Assembly: GCF_004345265.1 (NCBI RefSeq)
Contig: NZ_SLUM01000016.1
Coordinates: 37,431 to 101,430, forward strand
Length of the DNA stretch: 64,000 bases
From: Allofournierella massiliensis
GTDB taxonomy: Bacteria > Bacillota > Clostridia > Oscillospirales > Ruminococcaceae
Direction of reading: 5' to 3'
The notes beneath the pieces were generated by a model. The model made no database searches, was not told the origin of the DNA, and saw only the letters and a list, made by a program, of their open reading frames with translations. Both the position numbers and the translations under genes were made by a program. Positions 50,456-59,645 of this stretch are shown here, piece after piece; position 1 is the stretch's first letter, and the number at the start of each line of letters is the position of its first letter.

Positions 50456-51751
50456 TCAGGGCTGCACCGCAGTTGCCCGGCAGCGTTCGCCATCCCACTC
50501 GCCCAGGCGGCAGGGGAGGATCTGGCCGGCCGCTGCGCCGGGGGCGCTGACCACCACCGGCAGATACAGCCGTGTGTAGCCGGTGAACAGATTTGTGCTG
50601 AGGGGCTTTTCCAGAAGCACGGTATCCACCGTACCGGTCAGCTCGTTGGCCAGGCGGCCGCGTACCTCATCCGCCGCGGTTTGCAGAATGTGCACCCGGC
50701 GGGCCTTTTCCTCTTCGGGAATCTGGTCCGGGAAGGTGGCGGCGGGAGTGCCCTCGCGGCGGGAGTAGGGGAACACATGCACCTTCAAAAATTCGATTTC
50801 CTGCACAAAACGAACGCTTTCGGCAAATTCCTCCTCGGTCTCGCCGGGGAAGCCCACGATCACGTCGGTGGTGAAGCTGCATGCGCCGTTATAGGCCGCA
50901 CGGAGTTTTCTGACCACGGCGGCGTATTCCTCGGCGGTGTAGACCCGGCGCATCCGACGCAAAGTTGCGGTGCAGCCGCTTTGCAGCGAAAGATGGAACT
51001 GGGGGCAGAGTTTTTCGGTGCGGGCCATGCGGGCGATGTCCTCGTCGCTGAGCAGGTCCGGCTCCAGGCTGCCCAGGCGGATGCGCTCGATGCCCTTTAC
51101 CTGTGCGCTGTGCTCGATGAGCTCGATCAGGTTGGTGCCGGTGTCCTGCCCGTAGCTGGGCAGGTTGATGCCGCTGAACACCACTTCCTTGTATCCGGCG
51201 GCGGCCAGTGCCTCCAGCTCCCGGATGATGCTGGCCTCACTGCGGCTGCGCACCCGACCCCGGGCGCGGGGAATCACGCAGTAGGCGCACTGGCGGTTGC
51301 AGCCGTCCTGCACCTTGATAAAGGCCCGGGTATGGCCCTCGAACCGCTCCATGGGCAGCTCCTCAAAGGCCTCGCCCTTTTCATGAGCGGCGATGTCCAC
51401 CACCCGTTCGCCCTCCAGCGCGCGGGCCACATTGTTCAGGATGGCGTGCCGGTTGGCGTTGCCCATCACCACATCCGCCTCCATGACTGCGGCGGCTTCC
51501 TCGGGGAAGGCCTGCGGGTAGCAGCCGGTGAGCACGGTGACCGCGCCGGGATACTGGCGCTTGGCCCGCCGCAGCCACTGGCGGCTTTTTTTATCGCCCC
51601 CGGCGGTGACGGTGCAGCTGTTCACCACAAATACGTCGGCCTCCTCGTCGGGGCCGGCCAGAGTGTATCCGTTCTGACGGAAAAGCTGGGCAAGCGCGCC
51701 GGTCTCGTTCTGATTGACCTTGCAGCCCAGCGTGTAAAAACTTACGCGCAT
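50456..51751 (-). CDS. mtaB: tRNA N6-threonylcarbamoyladenosine methylthiotransferase
   Basis: A 431-residue radical-SAM methylthiotransferase converting t6A37 to ms2t6A37 in tRNA. The N-terminal UPF0004 domain has three cluster cysteines (TLGCKVNQNE, VNSCTVT, VLTGCYPQ), the radical-SAM motif is QDGCNRQCAYCVIPRARG, the TIM barrel has HLSLQSGCTATLRRMRR and DVIVGFPGETEEEF, and a short TRAM domain ends the protein. CTLGCKVN-type starts separate MtaB from MiaB and RimO. ATG at 51751 follows AAAGGAGCG. Own promoter, divergent from the dacF gene. Confidence 0.93.
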   Translation of the reverse strand: MRVSFYTLGCKVNQNETGALAQLFRQNGYTLAGPDEEADVFVVNSCTVTAGGDKKSRQWLRRAKRQYPGAVTVLTGCYPQAFPEEAAAVMEADVVMGNANRHAILNNVARALEGERVVDIAAHEKGEAFEELPMERFEGHTRAFIKVQDGCNRQCAYCVIPRARGRVRSRSEASIIRELEALAAAGYKEVVFSGINLPSYGQDTGTNLIELIEHSAQVKGIERIRLGSLEPDLLSDEDIARMARTEKLCPQFHLSLQSGCTATLRRMRRVYTAEEYAAVVRKLRAAYNGACSFTTDVIVGFPGETEEEFAESVRFVQEIEFLKVHVFPYSRREGTPAATFPDQIPEEEKARRVHILQTAADEVRGRLANELTGTVDTVLLEKPLSTNLFTGYTRLYLPVVVSAPGAAAGQILPCRLGEWDGERCRATAVQP

Positions 51752-51790
51752 GGATTCGCTCCTTTTTCTTAAGGGAAATACTTCTCTTAT

Positions 51791-51818
51791 ATTATAGGGG
51801 AGAATGGCAAAAAGGCAA
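51791..51818 (-). promoter_or_regulatory. Promoter of mtaB (minus strand)
   Basis: On the minus strand TTGCCT (51818-51813) and a perfect TATAAT (51796-51791) with a 16-base spacer. Confidence 0.78.
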
Positions 51819-51918
51819 GCGGGGCGGGCATATTCCGGCGAAGCGGAACATAGAGTTGAACGAATGAACAACGCCCGCGGGCCGGCGAAAAGACCCCGGG
51901 AAGAAGGGTGGAGGTTTT

Positions 51919-53091
51919 ATGGCAAAACGACGGGCGGCTGCGCTGGTTCTGGCGGCGGTGCTGTTTGTGGGGCTGGCCCTGCCGGCCCATGCGCAGGAGG
52001 TGCAGGCAGGGCGGTTCGCGCTGGGGCAGTTTGACGTGCCCTGCCGGGCGGCGATCCTGATTGATCAGGAAAGCGGCACCGTGCTGTATGAAAAGGAGGC
52101 GGATACCCGGATGCCCATCGCCTCCATCACCAAGGTGATGACCCTGCTTCTGGTGATGGAGGGGCTGGAGGAGGGCCGCTTTACACTGGAGGACACGGTG
52201 CCGGTGACTGAGCACGCATACAGTATGGGCGGCAGCCAGATCTGGCTGGAACCGGGTGAGCAGTTCACTGTGGACGAGATGCTCCGGGCGGTCTGCGTGG
52301 CCAGCGCCAACGATGCGGCAGTGGCGCTGGCCGAGATGGTGGGCGGCAGCGAGCCGGTGTTTGTGGAGCAGATGAACCGGAAGGCGGCCCAGCTGGGTAT
52401 GACCGGCACCACCTTCAAAAATGCCTGCGGGCTGGATGAGGAGGGCCATCTCTCCACCGCCCGGGATGTGGCCATCATGAGCCGGGAGATGCTGAACCGT
52501 CACCCGCAGATCCTGAATTATACCGGCATCTGGACGGACAGCCTGCGCGATGGCCAGACCCAGCTGGTGAACACCAACAAGCTGATGCGGCGCTATCAGG
52601 GAATCACCGGGCTGAAAACCGGAACCACCGGCGGGGCGGGAGTCTGCCTTTCCGCCAGTGCCACCCGGGACGGTCTGTCGCTGATCGCGGTGGTGTTGGG
52701 CGCGTCCAGCAGCGCCGAGCGGTTCGATGCTGCCACCGCGCTGCTGGATTACGGCTTTGCCAATTTCACCCGGGTCGAGGCCCCCGCGCCGGAAAATGCA
52801 CCCTCATTCCTGCCGGTGAATGGCGGCGCGCAGGAAACCGTGGCGCTGAATTACCAGACGCCGGGCACGATTCTGCTGCAAAAGGGAGAGAAAGGGGGAC
52901 TGAGGGCAGAGCTTGAACTGACCGAGAACGCAGAAGCCCCGGTGGCTGTGGGTGACGAGGTGGGCCGGGTGACAGTGTATGTTGGCGAAACCGGGCTGGG
53001 AAGCTGGCCGGTGACCGCTGCGGCCGATGTGCCGGCTCTGAGCTGGAAGCTGGCCATGGAACGGCTGTGGCAGGGCCTTCTGGCACATTGA
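51919..53091 (+). CDS. D-alanyl-D-alanine carboxypeptidase (DacF/PBP5-like)
   Basis: A 390-residue secreted penicillin-binding protein of low molecular mass. A signal peptide (about residues 1-25, cleavage after AHA) is followed by the transpeptidase fold with S69xxK (ASITK), SAN, and KTGTTGGAG; a C-terminal beta domain (about 290-370) precedes a hydrophobic/amphipathic anchor helix. It removes the terminal D-Ala from stem peptides. In Clostridia such proteins are called DacF; the distinction from other PBP5-like members is not possible here. ATG at 51919 follows GTGGAGG. Divergent from mtaB. Confidence 0.93.
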   Translation: MAKRRAAALVLAAVLFVGLALPAHAQEVQAGRFALGQFDVPCRAAILIDQESGTVLYEKEADTRMPIASITKVMTLLLVMEGLEEGRFTLEDTVPVTEHAYSMGGSQIWLEPGEQFTVDEMLRAVCVASANDAAVALAEMVGGSEPVFVEQMNRKAAQLGMTGTTFKNACGLDEEGHLSTARDVAIMSREMLNRHPQILNYTGIWTDSLRDGQTQLVNTNKLMRRYQGITGLKTGTTGGAGVCLSASATRDGLSLIAVVLGASSSAERFDAATALLDYGFANFTRVEAPAPENAPSFLPVNGGAQETVALNYQTPGTILLQKGEKGGLRAELELTENAEAPVAVGDEVGRVTVYVGETGLGSWPVTAAADVPALSWKLAMERLWQGLLAH

Positions 53092-53106
53092 GAAAATATG
53101 CGGTAA

Positions 53107-53152
53107 AAGGCAGCCCGGAAAGAGTGTGAACAGCACCTTTCCGGGCTGCCTT
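53107..53152 (+). terminator. Terminator after the D,D-carboxypeptidase gene
   Basis: A 16-bp perfect stem (53107-53122 with 53137-53152). The T tract is very short, so efficiency is uncertain. Confidence 0.78.
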
Positions 53153-53190
53153 ATCCTATGGGAAATATTTGTGCGAACTGTCTGCTGCCC

Positions 53191-53219
53191 TTGACTTTTA
53201 GCATGTGAAACGGTATAGT
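53191..53219 (+). promoter_or_regulatory. Promoter of pgi
   Basis: TTGACT (53191-53196) and TATAGT (53214-53219) with a 17-base spacer. Confidence 0.82.
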
Positions 53220-53254
53220 TATAACAAAGAAAACACATGGTGGGAGGCAGCGAT

Positions 53255-54589
53255 ATGAGCGTTAAATTTAACGGTAAATATCTTGCAAAATTTGTAAAGG
53301 ACACTGAGTTCGAAGCCATCTGGCCTCAGGTAAAAGCGGCGCACGAGATGCTGGAAGGCCGCACCGGCCCCGGCAACGACTTTCTGGGCTGGGTCGACCT
53401 GCCCGTAAATTACGATAAGGAAGAGTTTGCACGCATCAAGGCCGCGGCCGAGAAGATCTGCTCGGATTCCGACGTGCTGGTCGTGATCGGCATCGGCGGC
53501 TCCTATCTGGGTGCTCGTGCCGCCATCGAGGCCATCAAGGGTCAGATGTACAACTGCACCTGCAAGAAGACCCCGCAGATCTTCTTCGCGGGCAACTCCA
53601 TTTCTCCCGCCTACCTGCAGGACATCCTGGCCTGCTGTGAGGGCAAGGAGGTCAGCGTGAACGTGATCTCCAAGTCCGGTACCACCACCGAGCCTGCGCT
53701 GGCCTTCCGCGTATTCAAAAAGTACCTGGAAGAGCGCTATGGCAAGGAAGGCGCTGCCAAGCGCATCTACGCTACCACCGACCGCAGCCGCGGTACTCTG
53801 AAGAAGCAGGCCGACGAAGAGGGCTGGCCCACCTTCGTTGTACCCGACGATGTGGGCGGCCGTTACTCGGTGCTCACCGCCGTGGGCCTGCTGCCCATCG
53901 CCTGCGCCGGCTGCGATATCGACGCTCTGATGCAGGGCGCTGCCGCCGCCCGTGAGGAGTACTCCAAGTGCACTCCGGAAAACGACTGCTACAAATACGC
54001 CGCCGCCCGCAACATCCTGTACCGCAAGGGCAAGGCTGTGGAGCTGCTGGCCGCCTATGAGCCCAACTTCACCATGATGAACGAGTGGTACAAGCAGCTG
54101 TTCGGCGAGAGCGAAGGCAAGGACAACAAGGGCCTCATGCCCACCAGCGTGGTATTTTCCACCGATCTGCACTCCATGGGTCAGTTCGTGCAGGAAGGCT
54201 CCCGCGTGATGTTCGAGACCGTGGTCAACATCCACAAGCCCTCTCAGGATCTGTTCATCGAAGCCGATGAGGAGAATCTGGACGGCCTGAACTTCCTGGC
54301 CAACCAGAACATGAGCGTGGTCAACGAGAAGGCCATGCAGGGCACCATTCTGGCCCACACCGACGGCGATGTTCCTAACATCGTGCTGGAGACCCCCAGC
54401 CTGAACGAGTACGATCTGGGCTACCTGATCTACTTCTTCGAGCGGGCCTGCGCCATCAGCGGCTACCTGCTGAGCGTGAACCCCTTCGACCAGCCCGGCG
54501 TGGAAAGCTACAAGAAGAACATGTTTGCTCTGCTGGGCAAGCCCGGCTACGAGGATCGCAAGGCTGAGCTGGAAGCGAAGCTGAACTGA
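53255..54589 (+). CDS. pgi: Glucose-6-phosphate isomerase
   Basis: A 444-residue isomerase interconverting glucose- and fructose-6-phosphate. The phosphosugar-binding SIS fold shows [30 protein letters not shown] and [17 protein letters not shown]; the C-terminal signature [18 protein letters not shown] includes the essential lysine. It matches the short Firmicute type rather than the 550-residue enterobacterial one. ATG at 53255 follows GGTGGGAGG; in-frame GTG/ATG at 53237 is too close to the promoter. Codon use is strongly biased, fitting a highly expressed glycolytic gene. Confidence 0.96.
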   Translation: MSVKFNGKYLAKFVKDTEFEAIWPQVKAAHEMLEGRTGPGNDFLGWVDLPVNYDKEEFARIKAAAEKICSDSDVLVVIGIGGSYLGARAAIEAIKGQMYNCTCKKTPQIFFAGNSISPAYLQDILACCEGKEVSVNVISKSGTTTEPALAFRVFKKYLEERYGKEGAAKRIYATTDRSRGTLKKQADEEGWPTFVVPDDVGGRYSVLTAVGLLPIACAGCDIDALMQGAAAAREEYSKCTPENDCYKYAAARNILYRKGKAVELLAAYEPNFTMMNEWYKQLFGESEGKDNKGLMPTSVVFSTDLHSMGQFVQEGSRVMFETVVNIHKPSQDLFIEADEENLDGLNFLANQNMSVVNEKAMQGTILAHTDGDVPNIVLETPSLNEYDLGYLIYFFERACAISGYLLSVNPFDQPGVESYKKNMFALLGKPGYEDRKAELEAKLN

Positions 54590-54677
54590 TAAACCGCTCC
54601 CCCGGCGGATAAACGGGGAGACATAAAGGGAAATCGCGGCATGCCGCGTTTCGCAAAATAGAAGGAGGTACCCTCTT

Positions 54678-55082
54678 ATGATTAAACTGATCGTTGGTAC
54701 GAAAGGCACCGGCAAAACCAAAGCCATGATCGAGGCCATCAACGCAGTTACCAAGACCACCACTGGCAACGTTGTTGTGCTGGAGAAATCCATGAAGCTG
54801 ACTTATGACATCGATCACGCCGCCCGCCTGATCGACCTGGATGAGTATCACATCACCGGCTACAACATGATGTACGGTTTTGTTGCAGGCGTTCTGGCCG
54901 GCAACTACGACATCACCGAGCTGTTTGTGGACGGCATCCTGAAGGTCGGCGACCACGATCTGGCCGGTCTGGGCAAATTCCTGGACGACGTACAGGCCAT
55001 CGCAGGGGAGAACGTGAACGTTACCATTACCATTTCTGCTGCCCTCGAGACTCTGCCCGAGGACGTAAAGAAATACCTGTAA
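54678..55082 (+). CDS. Small P-loop protein of unknown function
   Basis: A 134-residue protein with a Walker A motif at residues 7-14 (GTKGTGKT). The remainder has alternating strands and helices (NVVVLEKSMKLTYDI, LFVDGILKVGDHDLAGLGKFLDDV, VNVTITISAALETL) but no Walker B pattern of the AAA+ or ABC type that I can identify. Similar small proteins in Clostridia are sometimes auto-labelled twitching/PilT-like on the P-loop alone; nothing here supports motility. A strong SD (GAAGGAGG) suggests high translation. It stands between pgi and the yceD-rpmF promoter, with a GC-rich palindrome (54635-54648) in its leader. Confidence 0.75.
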   Translation: MIKLIVGTKGTGKTKAMIEAINAVTKTTTGNVVVLEKSMKLTYDIDHAARLIDLDEYHITGYNMMYGFVAGVLAGNYDITELFVDGILKVGDHDLAGLGKFLDDVQAIAGENVNVTITISAALETLPEDVKKYL

Positions 55083-55092
55083 TCGTTTCATG

Positions 55093-55128
55093 CGCGGGCG
55101 GGAGCCAAAAAAATTGGTTCCCGCCCGA
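55093..55128 (+). terminator. Terminator-like hairpin after the P-loop gene
   Basis: CGGGCGGGA and TCCCGCCCG pair with a further CCAA/TTGG inner stem. The downstream T tract is weak. Confidence 0.65.
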
Positions 55129-55137
55129 AATTTGGTA

Positions 55138-55166
55138 TTGACAAACCCTCTGGGATTCGGTATACT
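55138..55166 (+). promoter_or_regulatory. Promoter of the yceD-rpmF operon
   Basis: TTGACA (55138-55143) and TATACT (55161-55166) with a 17-base spacer. Confidence 0.9.
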
Positions 55167-55193
55167 AGGTAGGCAGTCTTTTAGAGGTGTACT

Positions 55194-55694
55194 ATGCAAT
55201 TCGACCTGAAAAAGTTTTTTCAGACCGGCCGTGTGCCTTATCACGCGGATCTGCAGCTGGACCTGAGCGATTACGATTTCCCGGGTTACCAGATTGCGCA
55301 GACGGTCACAGGCACCTTTGACGCCGCGCTGAACGGCGAAGGCGTTGTGCTGCGGCTCAGCCTGAACGCATTGGCACAGGCAGAATGCGCCCGTTGCCTT
55401 GCACCGGTGGAATATCCCTGTTCGATCGAGCGGGAATGGCTGGTGCGTGAGCAGGAGCTGAGCGATGAATATCAGGAATTGCCCATCGACGAGGCAGGCA
55501 AGCTTTCGGTCAAGGAGCTGGCGTGCGAGGAACTTGTGATGGAAATTCCAACCGTGCTGCTGTGCAGTGCGGATTGCCAAGGGCTATGCCATGTTTGCGG
55601 TAAACCCAAAGCAGCGGGTTGCACCTGCTGTGAGGGGGGCTCCACTACCCCCGTAGACGAACGGCTTGCTATATTAAAACAACTGCTGAATTAA
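55194..55694 (+). CDS. YceD/DUF177-family protein
   Basis: A 166-residue protein of the YceD (DUF177) family, which is almost always next to rpmF and is linked to 23S rRNA/ribosome metabolism. The conserved cysteines appear as CARCLAPV near 64-71 and, at the C-terminus, CSADCQGLCHVCG and CTCC, a zinc-ribbon-like arrangement. It carries a longer Cys-rich tail than the E. coli protein. rpmF follows after 27 bases in the same transcript. Confidence 0.88.
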   Translation: MQFDLKKFFQTGRVPYHADLQLDLSDYDFPGYQIAQTVTGTFDAALNGEGVVLRLSLNALAQAECARCLAPVEYPCSIEREWLVREQELSDEYQELPIDEAGKLSVKELACEELVMEIPTVLLCSADCQGLCHVCGKPKAAGCTCCEGGSTTPVDERLAILKQLLN

Positions 55695-55721
55695 CTTCAT
55701 TCACATTGAGGAGGTGCTAAA

Positions 55722-55904
55722 ATGGCAGTACCCAAGAGAAAGGTTTCCAAGGCACGGCGTGACAAGCGTCGCTCCTCTGTGTGGAAGCTGGAAGCCCCTG
55801 CACTGGTAAAGTGCAGCCAGTGTGGCGAGTACAAGCTCCCCCACCAGGTATGCGGCAATTGCGGCTACTACAAGGGCAAGGAAATCATCAAGAAGGAAGC
55901 GTAA
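55722..55904 (+). CDS. rpmF: 50S ribosomal protein L32
   Basis: A 60-residue protein beginning MAVPKRKVSKARRDKRRSS with a zinc-binding CSQCGEYKLPHQVCGNCGYY, so it is the C+ (zinc) form of L32. Ribosome site GAGGAGG is strong. Standard length. Confidence 0.97.
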   Translation: MAVPKRKVSKARRDKRRSSVWKLEAPALVKCSQCGEYKLPHQVCGNCGYYKGKEIIKKEA

Positions 55905-55923
55905 TCCGCTTTCCGTAAGAGCT

Positions 55924-55953
55924 AGGGGAGGGCTTACGCCTTCCCCTTTTTCT
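55924..55953 (+). terminator. Terminator of the yceD-rpmF operon
   Basis: AGGGGAGG pairs with CCTTCCCC(T) with one bulge around a six-base loop, then T5. Confidence 0.8.
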
Positions 55954-55996
55954 TGTGCAGAGCGAAACCTGTTGAAAAGGAAGGTGCAAAACTGGC

Positions 55997-57310
55997 ATGG
56001 CAGTACGCGTGAAAAGCGTGCAGAAAGGCTCGGCAGCCGAAGCGCTGGGCCTGAGCGCCGGGTCGATGCTTTATTCGGCTGACGGCAACGAAATCAACGA
56101 TATGCTGGATTACCAGTTCTACACCGCCGGCGAACGCTTTGAGCTGGCCGTGATGAAGGATGGCCAGCTGGATTACCTGAAGGTGGAAAAGGGCGAATAC
56201 GAGCCTCTGGGCTGCGAATTCGAGACCTATCTGATTGACCAGAAGCATTCCTGCGCAAACCACTGCATGTTCTGCTTCATCGACCAGCTGCCCAAGGGCC
56301 TGCGGGAAACGCTGTATTTCAAGGACGACGACGAGCGCCTGTCGTTTTTGTTCGGCAACTATGTGACCCTGACCAACCTGAACGAGCATGAGGTGGAGCG
56401 CATCAAGAAGATGCACATTTCCCCCATCAACATCTCGGTGCATACCACCAACCCGGAGCTGCGAGTTCGGATGATGGCCAACAAGCGGGCGGGCGAGGTG
56501 CTGAAATATCTGGATGAATTTGCAGAGGCAGGCATCCAGATGAACTGCCAGCTGGTGCTGTGCCGGGGCGTGAACGATGGCGACGAGCTGCGCCGCACGC
56601 TGGACAAGCTCACCGGCATGTATCCGGCGGTGCAGAGCATCGCAGCGGTTCCCAGCGGCCTGACCGACTACCGCAAGGGCCTGTACAAGCTGGAGCCCTA
56701 CGACGCGGCCACCAGCGCTGAGGTGCTGGATATTCTGGAAGAATACGGCGACCGCTGCAAGGCTCAGAACGGCTGCCGCATGATCTATCCCGGCGACGAG
56801 TGGTACCTGTGCGCCGGGCGGCCCATTCCCGGCGGCGAATTCTATGAGGATTTTCCCCAGCTGGAAAACGGTGTGGGTATGTGGCGGATGTTCCGGGATG
56901 AATTTCTGGCAGAGCTGACCTTCGCCCACCGGCGCATTCCCATCCCACGCAGCATCGACGTGGTCACCGGTACCCTGGCGGCGCCGCTGATTCAGGAGAT
57001 GATGGCGGAGCTGACCCACCGGCACCGCAGTGTGAAGGTGCAGGTACACCCCATCAAAAACAATTTCTTCGGCGGCAACGTGAGCGTGGCCGGTCTGGTC
57101 ACCGCCACCGACATCATCGACCAGTGCAAGGGCAAGCTGAAAAGCAAGCATCTGGGCGTGCCGGAGGTCATGCTGCGGGACGAAAAGGATCTGTTCCTGG
57201 ATTCCAAGTCCATTGCGGATCTGGAGCATGCCCTGGGCGTGAAGGTACATATCCTGCCCAGCGGCGGCGGTGATCTGGTGCGGGCGCTGCTGGCGCCAAA
57301 GCTGGCCTGA
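55997..57310 (+). CDS. DUF512/PDZ radical-SAM-like protein
   Basis: A 437-residue conserved protein. Residues 1-70 form a PDZ-like domain (VKSVQKGSAAEALGLSAGS), residues 75-210 carry a radical-SAM-like segment with CANHCMFCFIDQLP (CX3CX2C) and FGNYVTLTNL, and the C-terminal half is the DUF512 domain. It belongs to a widespread Firmicute family often beside der. The substrate is unknown; the CX3CX2C motif implies a 4Fe-4S/AdoMet radical chemistry. It is 61 bases upstream of der and 92 bases downstream of rpmF behind its terminator; I saw no clear promoter. Confidence 0.88.
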   Translation: MAVRVKSVQKGSAAEALGLSAGSMLYSADGNEINDMLDYQFYTAGERFELAVMKDGQLDYLKVEKGEYEPLGCEFETYLIDQKHSCANHCMFCFIDQLPKGLRETLYFKDDDERLSFLFGNYVTLTNLNEHEVERIKKMHISPINISVHTTNPELRVRMMANKRAGEVLKYLDEFAEAGIQMNCQLVLCRGVNDGDELRRTLDKLTGMYPAVQSIAAVPSGLTDYRKGLYKLEPYDAATSAEVLDILEEYGDRCKAQNGCRMIYPGDEWYLCAGRPIPGGEFYEDFPQLENGVGMWRMFRDEFLAELTFAHRRIPIPRSIDVVTGTLAAPLIQEMMAELTHRHRSVKVQVHPIKNNFFGGNVSVAGLVTATDIIDQCKGKLKSKHLGVPEVMLRDEKDLFLDSKSIADLEHALGVKVHILPSGGGDLVRALLAPKLA

Positions 57311-57371
57311 CTGCCCGCATGGAACCCCCCGAGCCCCAAGGGGCGAAAAGAACTGAGAGAAGGAGGCTCTT

Positions 57372-58700
57372 ATGGCAAAACCAATCGTTGCAGTGGTGGG
57401 CCGGCCCAACGTGGGCAAATCCACCCTGTTCAATAAGCTGATCGGCCAGCGACTGGCCATCGTGGAAGATACCCCCGGCGTGACCCGCGACCGGATCTTT
57501 GGCGACTGCGAATGGCAGAACCACACCTTCCTGCTGGTGGACACCGGCGGTATCGAGATGGGCGAGGATGATATCCAGACCCATATCCGCCATCAGGCTC
57601 AGCTGGCCATCGACGCGGCGGAGTGCATCATCATGGTGGTGGATCTGCGTGCCGGTGTGACCGCCCAGGATCAGGACATCGCCAACCAGCTGATGCGCAG
57701 CGGCAAGCCCGTGGTGCTGGCGGTCAATAAGGTGGATCGGATCGGCGAACCCCCCATGGAGCTGTACGATTTTTACAGCCTGGGTCTGGGCGAGCTGTAC
57801 CCCATCTCCAGCGTGCACGGCCACGGCACCGGCGATCTGCTGGACGCGGTGTGCGAGCACCTGAATTTTGATGACGAGAACGATCAGGAGGACGAGCGTA
57901 TCACCGTGGCGGTGATCGGCCGGCCCAATGTGGGCAAATCCAGCCTGATCAACTACATTCTGGGCGAAAATCGTATGATCGTGGCCAACGAGGCGGGCAC
58001 CACCCGCGACGCCATCGACTCCCAGGTGGACAACAAGTACGGAAGCTTTGTCTTTACCGACACCGCCGGCCTGCGCAAGCGGGGCAAGGTGGAGGAAGGC
58101 GTGGAACGTTACAGCGTACTGCGCAGTCTGGCCGCGGTGGAGCGCAGCCGGGTGTGTGTGATCATGATCGATGCCACCGTGGGCTTCACCGAGCAGGACT
58201 CCAAGGTTGCCGGTTACGCCCACGAGCAGGGCAAGGCCTGCATCATCGCCGTGAACAAGTGGGACGCGGTGGAAAAGGACGACAAGACCATGGACGCCCA
58301 GCGCAAGAAGCTGATGAACGACTTCAGCTTCATGAGCTATGCGCCCATCATCTTCATCAGCGCCAAGACCGGCCAGCGTGTGGACCGGCTGTTTGAGCTG
58401 ATCAAGTATGTGGACAGTCAGAATGCTCTGCGGGTGACTACCGGTATGCTGAACGAGCTGCTGGCCCGGGCCACTGCCCGCGTGCAGCCCCCCAGCGACA
58501 AGGGCCGCCGCCTGAAGATCTACTACATGACCCAGATCTCCACCCGGCCCCCCACGTTTGTGTGCTTCGTGAACCGGAAGGATCTGTTCCACTTCTCCTA
58601 CCAGCGCTACATTGAGAATCAGATCCGTGAAACCTTTGGTCTGGAAGGTACCCCCGTGCGTATGGTCGTGCGGGAACGGGGCGACGGCAGCACCAAGTAA
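57372..58700 (+). CDS. der: GTPase Der (EngA), ribosome assembly
   Basis: A 442-residue double-GTPase unique to bacteria and needed for 50S assembly. The first G domain opens at GRPNVGKSTLFNKL with DTGGIEMG and NKVDR; the second at GRPNVGKSSLINYI with DTAGLRKRGKV and NKWDAVEK; a KH-like domain (PPSDKGRRLKIYYMTQ) ends the protein. All G motifs are intact and length is normal. SD GAGAAGGAGG. Followed by plsY, a frequent Firmicute neighbour. Confidence 0.97.
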   Translation: MAKPIVAVVGRPNVGKSTLFNKLIGQRLAIVEDTPGVTRDRIFGDCEWQNHTFLLVDTGGIEMGEDDIQTHIRHQAQLAIDAAECIIMVVDLRAGVTAQDQDIANQLMRSGKPVVLAVNKVDRIGEPPMELYDFYSLGLGELYPISSVHGHGTGDLLDAVCEHLNFDDENDQEDERITVAVIGRPNVGKSSLINYILGENRMIVANEAGTTRDAIDSQVDNKYGSFVFTDTAGLRKRGKVEEGVERYSVLRSLAAVERSRVCVIMIDATVGFTEQDSKVAGYAHEQGKACIIAVNKWDAVEKDDKTMDAQRKKLMNDFSFMSYAPIIFISAKTGQRVDRLFELIKYVDSQNALRVTTGMLNELLARATARVQPPSDKGRRLKIYYMTQISTRPPTFVCFVNRKDLFHFSYQRYIENQIRETFGLEGTPVRMVVRERGDGSTK

Positions 58701-58742
58701 AAGAGCCGCAAAGCGGAAAACAACAAAGGAGCGTGTGAATCC

Positions 58743-59405
58743 ATGGCGTTAGAACCGGCGTTTATTTTGATGATGGCCGTCTCCGTTGTGATCGGTTATC
58801 TGCTGGGCAGCATCAATTTTGGCGTGGTGGTGAGCAAGGGGCTCTACCACGAGGACGTGCGCATGAAGGGCAGCGGCAACGCTGGCACCACCAACATCCT
58901 GCGCACCTACGGGAAAAAGGCGGCGGCCCTGACCCTGGCCGGCGATATGGCCAAGGGCGCGGTGGCGGTCTGGCTGTGCCATTGGGGTGTGGCCCTGCTT
59001 ACCGGGGCGGATGTGAACGGCGTTTATGCCGGGTATCTGGCTGCCATCGGTGCGGTGTGCGGCCATCTGTGGCCGGTCTGGTTCGGCTTCAAGGGCGGCA
59101 AGGGCATCGCGGTGGCCGCGGGCGCTATTCTGGCCAGCGAGCCGGTGGTGCTGCTGGCGCTGCTGGTGGTGTTCTTTGCCATTGCTCTTACTACCCGCAT
59201 CGTGAGTCTGGCGTCGGTCACCGTGGCAGTGCTGTACCCCATTCTCACGCTGCTCTGGTCCTGGTATACCCAGCGCAGCCTGCTGTTTACCGGCGTATGC
59301 ACTGTTTTGATGGCGGTGCTGGTGGTGTGGATGCACCGGGCCAATATCCAGCGCCTGATGAACGGCACTGAATACCGCTTCGGCGAAAAGAAAAAAGACG
59401 AATAA
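58743..59405 (+). CDS. plsY: Glycerol-3-phosphate acyltransferase PlsY
   Basis: A 220-residue integral membrane enzyme using acyl-phosphate to make lysophosphatidic acid, the first step of phospholipid synthesis. The three catalytic motifs are visible: GSINFG near 20, GSGNAGTTNILRTYG near 42-56, and FKGGKGIAVAAG near 119-130, between about five hydrophobic helices. SD AAAGGAGCG precedes the ATG. It ends before a strong terminator. Confidence 0.96.
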   Translation: MALEPAFILMMAVSVVIGYLLGSINFGVVVSKGLYHEDVRMKGSGNAGTTNILRTYGKKAAALTLAGDMAKGAVAVWLCHWGVALLTGADVNGVYAGYLAAIGAVCGHLWPVWFGFKGGKGIAVAAGAILASEPVVLLALLVVFFAIALTTRIVSLASVTVAVLYPILTLLWSWYTQRSLLFTGVCTVLMAVLVVWMHRANIQRLMNGTEYRFGEKKKDE

Positions 59406-59420
59406 CAGGAATGTTCCGCA

Positions 59421-59456
59421 GCCCTTCGGGAGTAATCTCCCGAAGGGCTTTTTTGC
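59421..59456 (+). terminator. Terminator after plsY
   Basis: A 12-bp perfect stem (GCCCTTCGGGAG with its complement), four-base loop and T6 run. Confidence 0.95.
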
Positions 59457-59497
59457 TGGAAAATGCCGGTAATTTTTTCACGATTTTCAAAGAGCTT

Positions 59498-59596
59498 TTG
59501 CAAAACTTTCACAGCCGGAGGATACACTCAAACAAGGAAAGGCGGGCAAAAAAACGCGCGGTTCAGGTCTCGGCAAAGTCGGGGCCGCCTTTTTAT
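59498..59596 (+). promoter_or_regulatory. Putative promoter and attenuator-like hairpin before the ABC operon
   Basis: TTGCAA (59498) has only a poor -10 partner near GATACA (59521). Downstream, AAAGGCGG (about 59537) and CCGCCTTTTT (about 59587-59596) can form a terminator-like stem with a 40-base interior, ending 50 bases before the start codon. This could attenuate the operon; no T-box or known riboswitch pattern is recognisable. Confidence 0.4.
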
Positions 59597-59645
59597 GCAT
59601 CCGTCGCCCCGGCGTGGGCGGCGGAACCAAAGGAGTGTGGCTTTT

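Noticed and set aside
54678..55082. Twitching-motility PilT assignment for the P-loop protein
   Set aside because: It is far too short, has only the Walker A loop, and lacks the PilT Asp/His boxes and Walker B; no pilus genes are near.
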